DNA from: Anomaloglossus baeobatrachus
Taxonomy: Eukaryota > Chordata > Amphibia > Anura > Aromobatidae
Assembly (NCBI RefSeq): GCF_048569485.1
Contig: NW_027442245.1
Coordinates: forward strand, 62,001 to 126,000
Length of the DNA stretch: 64,000 nucleotides
Direction: 5' to 3'
Every line of letters starts with the position of its first letter. The stretch's first letter is position 1. Made by a program: the position numbers and the translations under genes. Of the stretch, positions 56,686-64,000 are shown one piece after another. The notes beneath the pieces were generated by a model, which did not search any database, had not been told where the DNA came from, and saw only the letters and a list, made by a program, of their open reading frames with translations.

Positions 56686-59600
56686 CCATTATACTAGCAA
56701 ACACTCAGTGTACCTAGTGGCATCCTATCTGTGGCTATTGGACTTTGCTATAGTCCCACTAGTGCCAAGACATTTGCAGAGCGCATCTGCCTGCGTTGCA
56801 CACTCCAACTAATTATAAGTAAGCCATTATACTAGCAAACACTCAGTGTACCTAGTGGCATCCTATACGTGGCTATTGGACCTTGCTATAGTCCCACTAG
56901 TGCCAAGACATTTGCAGAGCGCATCTGCCTGCGTTGCACACTCCAACTAATTATAAGTAAGCCATTATACTAGCAAACACTCAGTGTACCTAGTGGCATC
57001 CTATACGTGGCTATTGGACTTTGCTATAGTCCCACTAGTGCAAAGACATTTGCAGAGCACGTCTGCCTGCATTGCACACTCCAACTTTTTTAAACTAAGC
57101 AATTTTACTAGCAAACACTCAGTGTACCTAGTGGCATCCTATACGTGGCTATTGGACTTTGCTATAGTCCCACTAGTGCCAAGACATTTGCAGAGCGCAT
57201 CTGCCTGCGTTGCACACTCCAACTAATTTTAACTTAACCATTATACTAGAAAACACTCAGTGTACCTAGTGGCATCCTATACGTGGCTATTGGACTTTGC
57301 TATAGTCCCACTAGTGCCAAGACATTTGCAGAGCGCATCTGCCTGCGTTGCACACTCCAACTAATTATAAGTAAGCCATTATACTAGCAAACACTCAGTG
57401 TACCTAGTGGCATCCTATACGTGGCTATTGGACCTTGCTATAGTCCCACTAGTGCCAAGACATTTGCAGAGCGCATCTGCCTGCGTTGCACACTCCAACT
57501 AATTATAAGTAAGCCATTATACTAGCAAACACTCAGTGTACCTAGTGGCATCCTATACGTGGCTATTGGACTTTGCTATAGTCCCACTAGTGCCAAGACA
57601 TTTGCAGAGCGCATCTGCCTGCGTTGCACACTCCAACTAATTATAAGTAAGCCATTATACTAGCAAACACTCAGTGTACCTAGTGGCATCCTATACGTGG
57701 CTATTGGACCTTGCTATAGTCCCACTAGTGCCAAGACATTTGCAGAGCGCATCTGCCTGCGTTGCACACTCCAACTAATTATAAGTAAGCCATTATACTA
57801 GCAAACACTCAGTGTACCTAGTGGCATCCTATCTGTGGCTATTGGACTTTGCTATAGTCCCACTAGTGCCAAGACATTTGCAGAGCGCATCTGCCTGCGT
57901 TGCACACTCCAAATAATTATAAGTAAGCCATTATACTAGCAAACACTCAGTGTACCTAGTGGCATCCTATACGTGGCTATTGGACTTTGCTATAGTCCCA
58001 CTAGTGCCAAGACATTTGCAGAGCGCATCTGCCTGCGTTGCACACTCCAACTAATTATAAGTAAGCCATTATACTAGCAAACACTCAGTGTACCTAGTGG
58101 CATCCTATACGTGGCTATTGGACTTTGCTATAGTCCCACTAGTGCCAAGACATTTGCAGAGCGCATCTGCCTGCGTTGCACACTCCAACTAATTTTAACT
58201 TAGCCATTATACTAGCAAACACTCAGTGTACCTAGTGGCATCCTATACGTGGCTATTGGACTTTGCTATAGTCCCACTAGTGCCAAGACATTTGCAGAGC
58301 GCATCTGCCTGCGTTGCACACTCCAACTAATTATAAGTAAGCCATTATACTAGCAAACACTCAGTGTACCTAGTGGCATCCTATACGTGGCTATTGGACT
58401 TTGCTATAGTCCCACTAGTGCAAAGACATTTGCAGAGCACGTCTGCCTGCATTGCACACTCCAACTTTTTTAAACTAAGCAATTTTACTAGCAAACACTC
58501 AGTGTACCTAGTGGCATCCTATACGTGGCTATTGGACTTTGCTATAGTCCCACTAGTGCCAAGACATTTGCAGAGCGCATCTGCCTGCGTTGCACACTCC
58601 AACTAATTTTAACTTAACCATTATACTAGCAAACACTCAGTGTACCTAGTGGCATCCTATACGTGGCTATTGGACTTTGCTATAGTCCCACTAGTGCCAA
58701 GACATTTGCAGAGCGCATCTGCCTGCGTTGCACACTCCAACTAATTATAAGTAAGCCATTATACTAGCAAACACTCAGTGTACCTAGTGGCATCCTATAC
58801 GTGGCTATTGGACCTTGCTATAGTCCCACTAGTGCCAAGACATTTGCAGAGCGCATCTGCCTGCGTTGCACACTCCAACTAATTATAAGTAAGCCATTAT
58901 ACTAGCAAACACTCAGTGTACCTAGTGGCATCCTATACGTGGCTATTGGACTTTGCTATAGTCCCACTAGTGCCAAGACATTTGCAGAGCGCATCTGCCT
59001 GCGTTGCACACTCCAACTAATTATAAGTAAGCCATTATACTAGCAAACACTCAGTGTACCTAGTGGCATCCTATACGTGGCTATTGGACCTTGCTATAGT
59101 CCCACTAGTGCCAAGACATTTGCAGAGCGCATCTGCCTGCGTTGCACACTCCAACTAATTATAAGTAAGCCATTATACTAGCAAACACTCAGTGTACCTA
59201 GTGGCATCCTATCTGTGGCTATTGGACTTTGCTATAGTCCCACTAGTGCCAAGACATTTGCAGAGCGCATCTGCCTGCGTTGCACACTCCAACTAATTAT
59301 AAGTAAGCCATTATACTAGCAAACACTCAGTGTACCTAGTGGCATCCTATACGTGGCTATTGGACTTTGCTATAGTCCCACTAGTGCCAAGACATTTGCA
59401 GAGCGCATCTGCCTGCGTTGCACACTCCAACTAATTATAAGTAAGCCATTATACTAGCAAACACTCAGTGTACCTAGTGGCATCCTATACGTGGCTATTG
59501 GACTTTGCTATAGTCCCACTAGTGCCAAGACATTTGCAGAGCGCATCTGCCTGCGTTGCACACTCCAACTAATTTTAACTTAGCCATTATACTAGCAAAC

Positions 59601-60556
59601 ACTCAGTGTACCTAGTGGCATCCTATACGTGGCTATTGGACTTTGCTATAGTCCCACTAGTGCCAAGACATTTGCAGAGCGCATCTGCCTGCGTTGCACA
59701 CTCCAACTAATTATAAGTAAGCCATTATACTAGCAAACACTCAGTGTACCTAGTGGCATCCTATACGTGGCTATTGGACTTTGCTATAGTCCCACTAGTG
59801 CCAAGACATTTGCAGAGCGCATCTGCCTGCGTTGCACACTCCAACTAATTATAAGTAAGCCATTATACTAGCAAACACTCAGTGTACCTAGTGGCATCCT
59901 ATACGTGGCTATTGGACTTTGCTATAGTCCCACTAGTGCAAAGACATTTGCAGAGCACGTCTGCCTGCATTGCACACTCCAACTTTTTTAAACTAAGCAA
60001 TTTTACTAGCAAACACTCAGTGTACCTAGTGGCATCCTATACGTGGCTATTGGACTTTGCTATAGTCCCACTAGTGCCAAGACATTTGCAGAGCGCATCT
60101 GCCTGTGTTGCACACTCCAACTAATTATAAGTAAGCCATTATACTAGCAAACACTCAGTGTACCTAGTGGCATCCTATCTGTGGCTATTGGACTTTGCTA
60201 TAGTCCCACTAGTGCCAAGACATTTGCAGAGCGCATCTGCCTGCGTTGCACACTCCAACTAATTATAAGTAAGCCATTATACTAGCAAACACTCAGTGTA
60301 CCTAGTGGCATCCTATACGTGGCTATTGGACCTTGCTATAGTCCCACTAGTGCCAAGACATTTGCAGAGCGCATCTGCCTGCGTTGCACACTCCAACTAA
60401 TTATAAGTAAGCCATTATACTAGCAAACACTCAGTGTACCTAGTGGCATCCTATACGTGGCTATTGGACCTTGCTATAGTCCCACTAGTGCCAAGACATT
60501 TGCAGAGCGCATCTGCCTGCGTTGCACACTCCAACTAATTATAAGTAAGCCATTAT

Positions 60557-61583
60557 TATAATTATTATTATTATTTATTATTATAGCGCCATTTATTCCA
60601 TGGCGCTTTACAAGTGAAAGGGTATACGTACAACAATCATTAACAGTACATAACAGACTGGTACAGGAGGAGAGAGGACCCTGCCCGCGAGGGCTTACAG
60701 TCTACAGGGAATGGGTGATGGTACAATAGGTGAGGACAGAGCTGGTTGCGCAGTGGTCTACTGGACTGAGGGCTGTTGTAGGTTATAGGCTTGTTGGAAG
60801 AGGTGGGTCTTGAGGTTCCTCTTGAAGCTTTCCACGGTAGGGGAGAGTCTGATGTGCTGAGGTAGAGCATTCCAAAGTATGGGGGATGCACGGGAGAAAT
60901 CTTGTACGCGATTGTGGGAAGAGGAGATAAGGGAGGAGCAGAGAAGGAGATCTTGTGAGGATCTGAGGTTGCGTGCAGGTAGGTACCGGGAGACTAGGTC
61001 ACAGATGTAGGGAGGAGACAGGTTGTGCATGGCTTTGTATGTCATAGTTAGTGTTTTGAACTGGAGTCGTTGGGTGATGGGAAGCCAGTGAAGGGATTGG
61101 CAGAGTGGCGAGGCTGGGGAGTAGCGAGGGGAGAGGTGGATTAAGCGGGCCGCAGAGTTTAGGATAGATTGGAGGGGTGCAAGAGTGTTGGAAGGGAGGC
61201 CAGAGAGCAGGAGGTTGCAGTAGTCGAGGCGGGAGATGATGAGGGCATGCACTAATGTTTTTGATGATTCTTGGTTAAGGAAAGCACGGATCCGGGAGAT
61301 GTTTTTGAGTTGTAATCGGCATGAGGTGAAGAGGGCTTGGATGTGTGGCTTGAAGGATAGAGCAGAGTCGAGGGTCACTCCAAGGCAACGAGCTTGTGAG
61401 ACTGGGGAGAGTAAGCAACCATCGAGTTTGATGGAAAGGCTTGTTGGAGGAGATGAGTGAGGAGGAGGAAAGACAATGAATTCTGTTTTGTCCATGTTAA
61501 GTTTTAGGAATCGCACAGAGAAGAAGGATGAAATAGCAGACAGACATTGTGGGATTCTGGTTAGTAGAGAGGTAATGTCAGGT
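60557..61583 (-). mobile_element. L2-type LINE copy 3 in the array
   Basis: 1,027 bp, again with CCATTAT on both sides and identical truncation. A 252-codon frame lies at 61516-60758 on the minus strand. It shares the TATAATTATT tail variant with copy 1, whereas copy 2 has TATTATTATT. About 28 repeat units separate it from copy 2, but only three separate copies 1 and 2. Confidence 0.92.
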
Positions 61584-62963
61584 CCATTATACTAGCAAAC
61601 ACTCAGTGTACCTAGTGGCATCCTATCTGTGGCTATTGGACTTTGCTATAGTCCCACTAGTGCCAAGACATTTGCAGAGCGCATCTGCCTGCGTTGCACA
61701 CTCCAACTAATTATAAGTAAGCCATTATACTAGCAAACACTCAGTGTACCTAGTGGCATCCTATACGTGGCTATTGGACCTTGCTATAGTCCCACTAGTG
61801 CCAAGACATTTGCAGAGCGCATCTGCCTGCGTTGCACACTCCAACTAATTATAAGTAAGCCATTATACTAGCAAACACTCAGTGTACCTAGTGGCATCCT
61901 ATACGTGGCTATTGGACTTTGCTATAGTCCCACTAGTGCAAAGACATTTGCAGAGCACGTCTGCCTGCATTGCACACTCCAACTTTTTTAAACTAAGCAA
62001 TTATACTAGCAAACACTCAGTGTACCTAGTGGCATCCTATACGTGGCTATTGGACTTTGCTATAGTCCCACTAGTGCCAAGACATTTGCAGAGCGCATCT
62101 GCCTGCGTTGCACACTCCAACTAATTATAAGTAAGCCATTATACTAGCAAACACTCAGTGTACCTAGTGGCATCCTATACGTGGCTATTGGACATTGCTA
62201 TAGTCCCACTAGTGCCAAGACATTTGCAGAGCGCATCTGCCTGCGTTGCACACTCCAACTAATTATAAGTAAGCCATTATACTAGCAAACACTCAGTGTA
62301 CCTAGTGGCATCCTATACGTGGCTATTGGACTTTGCTATAGTCCCACTAGTGCCAAGACATTTGCAGAGCGCATCTGCCTGCGTTGCACACTCCAACTAA
62401 TTATAAGTAAGCCATTATACTAGCAAACACTCAGTGTACCTAGTGGCATCCTATACGTGGCTATTGGACTTTGCTATAGTCCCACTAGTGCCAAGACATT
62501 TGCAGAGCGCATCTGCCTGCGTTGCACACTCCAACTAATTTTAACTTAGCCATTATACTAGCAAACACTCAGTGTACCTAGTGGCATCCTATACGTGGCT
62601 ATTGGACTTTGCTATAGTCCCACTAGTGCCAAGACATTTGCAGAGCGCATCTGCCTGCGTTGCACACTCCAACTAATTATAAGTAAGCCATTATACTAGC
62701 AAACACTCAGTGTACCTAGTGGCATCCTATACGTGGCTATTGGACTTTGCTATAGTCCCACTAGTGCCAAGACATTTGCAGAGCGCATCTGCCTGCGTTG
62801 CACACTCCAACTAATTTTAACTTAGCCATTATACTAGCAAACACTCAGTGTACCTAGTGGCATCCTATACGTGGCTATTGGACTTTGCTATAGTCCCACT
62901 AGTGCCAAGACATTTGCAGAGCGCATCTGCCTGCGTTGCACACTCCAACTCATTATAACTAAG

Positions 62964-63089
62964 TTGCATTGTCAGGGATATTTATTCTTTATTATTCTGC
63001 TGTTAATAAAGCTAGACCACCACTGCAATCTTCACCACCTCTCAATTTTTACTACCACATTTTCAGTCCACAATCTTGTCGCAATCAAC
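62964..63089 (+). other. Leader between array and start codon of hAT-3
   Basis: Unique sequence with CTCTCAATTTTTACTACCAC and a pyrimidine-rich stretch ending TTTTCAG near 63065. That could be a splice acceptor 25 bases before the ATG, in which case the array could lie in a leader intron. Confidence 0.4.
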
Positions 63090-63175
63090 ATGAGTGGCAA
63101 AATGACAGATGCTGGTGGAAAGGGGAAGAGGCGTGGTGGAAAAGGCAAAAAAGGTTTTGTCTGTGGGGAAAGTGC
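63090..63175 (+). pseudogene. hAT-3 transposase start exon (truncated)
   Basis: ATG at 63090 begins MSGKMTDAGGKGKRRGGKGK then KGFVCGES, a Lys/Gly-rich basic start. A decayed match in hAT-1 is at 25250-25340. After about 63175 the plus strand becomes the antisense of the transposase 3' end, so the reading frame ends at 63242 with unrelated residues. The BED finger that should follow is not here. Confidence 0.65.
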
Positions 63176-64000
63176 AGCAGCACTGAATACACGTTCAGAG
63201 ACAACGCTGGCAGCTGGACACGACAAAATCTCCAAGGCGTAACTGGAGAGCTCTGGCCATTTTTCTAGGTTTGAAGCCCAAAAGGAGCAAGGCTCCAGTT
63301 GCACAGCCATGGCATCGATGTTCATTTGGAGATACTCCTGTATCATCCTCTCCAGCCGTTGAGTATGTGTCAGACTTGTTGTCTCTGGTGGCCTTGCAAA
63401 AGAGGGTCTAAAAAAATTATGAAAAGATTCCATAAAATTGCTGTTACCGGCACCAGATACGGTCCTACTGGTACGGGTAGACTGTTGAAGATGACGAGAC
63501 CGTCCCATGTTTGTCAAGTTACAACTGGGAGATTCCCTCCCTGCACCTGCACGGTTGTTTGGTGGAAAAGCCGAGCTAAGATCGAGTAACAGCTTCTGCT
63601 GATACTCCTGCATACGTGCGTCCCTTTCTATGGCTGGAATTATGTCACAAAATTTGGACTTGTACCGGGGATCTAATAGTGTGGCAATCCAGTAGTCATC
63701 ATCACTTCTAATTTTGACAATACGACTGTCATGTTGGAGGTAGTGCAACAAAAAGGCACTCATGTGTCTTGCGCAGCCATGCGGACCAAGTCCACGCTGT
63801 GTTTGTGGCATAGAGGTGCTACCCGTTCTTTCTTCCTCTGACATCTCCCCCCAACCTCTTTCAACTGAAATTTGACCAAGGTCTCCCTCATCCGCTGAGT
63901 CTTCCATGTCCATGGACAGTTCGTCCTCCATTTCTTCATGTTCTCCTGCACCTTGCTCAACATTTCGCCTGCTACTATGCGCCCTTGTCGATCCCTGTTC
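63176..64000 (-). pseudogene. hAT-3 transposase C-terminal part, reverse orientation
   Basis: Minus-strand frame from the right edge to about 63176: acidic MEDELSMDMEDSADEGDLGQ, IRSDDDYWIATLLDPRYKSK (63700-63640 region), FMESFHNFFRPSFARPPETT, then hATC with SYALEILSCPAASVVSERVF. It is close to hAT-1 (21700-22450), with an intact frame throughout. It is cut after SERVFSA, before the RLS...N part of hATC, where it meets the start exon in opposite orientation. Confidence 0.88.

Larger units (their letters stand above)
53102..62963 (+). repeat. 138-bp tandem array of hAT-3 (about 49 units) with embedded LINEs
   Basis: The unit begins TTATACTAGCAAACACTCAG and includes TAGTGGCATCCTATACGTGG and GTTGCACACTCCAACTAATT. 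The period is exactly 138 (for example 57241, 57379, 57517). After removing three LINE copies, about 6.78 kb remains, or 49 units. Variants are ordered. A type with GCACGTCTGCCTGCATTGCA and CTTTTTTAAACTAAGCAATT recurs near 53200, 53615, 57060, 58440, 59960 and 61960. The spacing 57060 to 58440 is 10 units (1,380 bp). The 80-residue open frames across dimers are artefacts of the period being divisible by three. Confidence 0.97.
52476..64000 (+). mobile_element. hAT-3: third hAT transposon, continuing past the window
   Basis: The terminus TAGAGTTGAGCGCGG at 52476 is the same as the right end of hAT-1, in opposite orientation. Next come a TATA-like box, a region matching hAT-1 30541-31030, a 138-bp array with three embedded LINE copies (53102-62963), and a transposase start exon on the plus strand (63090). 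From about 63176 it carries transposase C-terminal sequence on the minus strand. At least 11.5 kb long. The other end is not seen. Confidence 0.9.

Noticed and set aside
53123-62124. 80-residue open frames (MYLVASYTWLL...) repeated along the 138-bp array
   Set aside because: The period is divisible by three, so any stop-free monomer frame extends automatically. No domain, no consistent start, and the same frame appears reversed in hAT-1.
15413-62963. CRISPR-like or other bacterial repeat system
   Set aside because: The repeats are contiguous tandem units without unique spacers, inside eukaryotic transposons.

Overview
This window is non-coding DNA from a vertebrate genome, most likely an anuran amphibian. 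The grounds are the combination of a chromodomain Ty3/gypsy element, several large BED-finger hAT transposons, Penelope-like and DIRS-like remnants, CR1/L2-type LINEs, a tRNA-derived SINE of the kind common in frogs, and a fragment resembling the multicopy KMT5A-like SET genes of fish and frogs. No intact host protein gene is visible. The sequence is a stack of mobile elements inserted into, copied with and inverted around one another.

Layout. 1-5701: a nearly whole Ty3/gypsy chromovirus on the minus strand; its 3' LTR runs off the left edge. 5702-9543: the pol half and 3' end of a second, broken Ty3/gypsy element on the plus strand, followed by LTR-like sequence from 9544. 9547-47950: one giant palindrome with arms of about 7.2 kb. 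Its left arm is 9547-14922 plus 31344-33176. Its right arm is 34893-36706 plus 42547-47950. The spacer (33177-34892) is a Penelope-like element fragment. Each arm carries, mirrored, an LTR-like stretch, two related gypsy pol pieces, CR1-like LINE scraps, a U2 snRNA sequence split by a 188-bp insert, a two-exon KMT5A-like SET fragment fused to a gypsy integrase piece, and a 575-bp MITE.

Each arm later received a different insertion. The left arm holds a 16.4-kb hAT element (14923-31335) with a clean 8-bp target duplication. The right arm still holds the unoccupied site. That hAT carries an 18-copy 220-bp array, a near-complete but broken transposase, a decayed second transposase copy and a 136/138-bp array. 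The right arm holds a 5.8-kb tandem of one short and one long copy of an unclassified element (36707-42546) with no visible target duplication.

47951-50758 is the 5' part of another hAT (minus strand, with its own 196-bp array), cut off at the palindrome edge. 50759-52475 holds Penelope- and DIRS-like scraps. From 52476 to the right edge a third hAT, related to the first, enters the window: terminus, TATA-like box, about 49 copies of a 138-bp repeat interrupted three times by the same LINE insertion, a transposase start codon exon, and then transposase C-terminal sequence in reverse orientation.

The points most worth a second look are: the palindrome with its built-in empty site; the array made from a transposase gene's own 3' end; the repeated pattern of hATs with unrelated minisatellites between terminus and transposase; the LINE amplified as a passenger in a transposon's satellite; the SET-integrase fusion; and the interrupted U2 sequence. 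Coordinates of degenerate elements are by eye and may be off by tens of bases.
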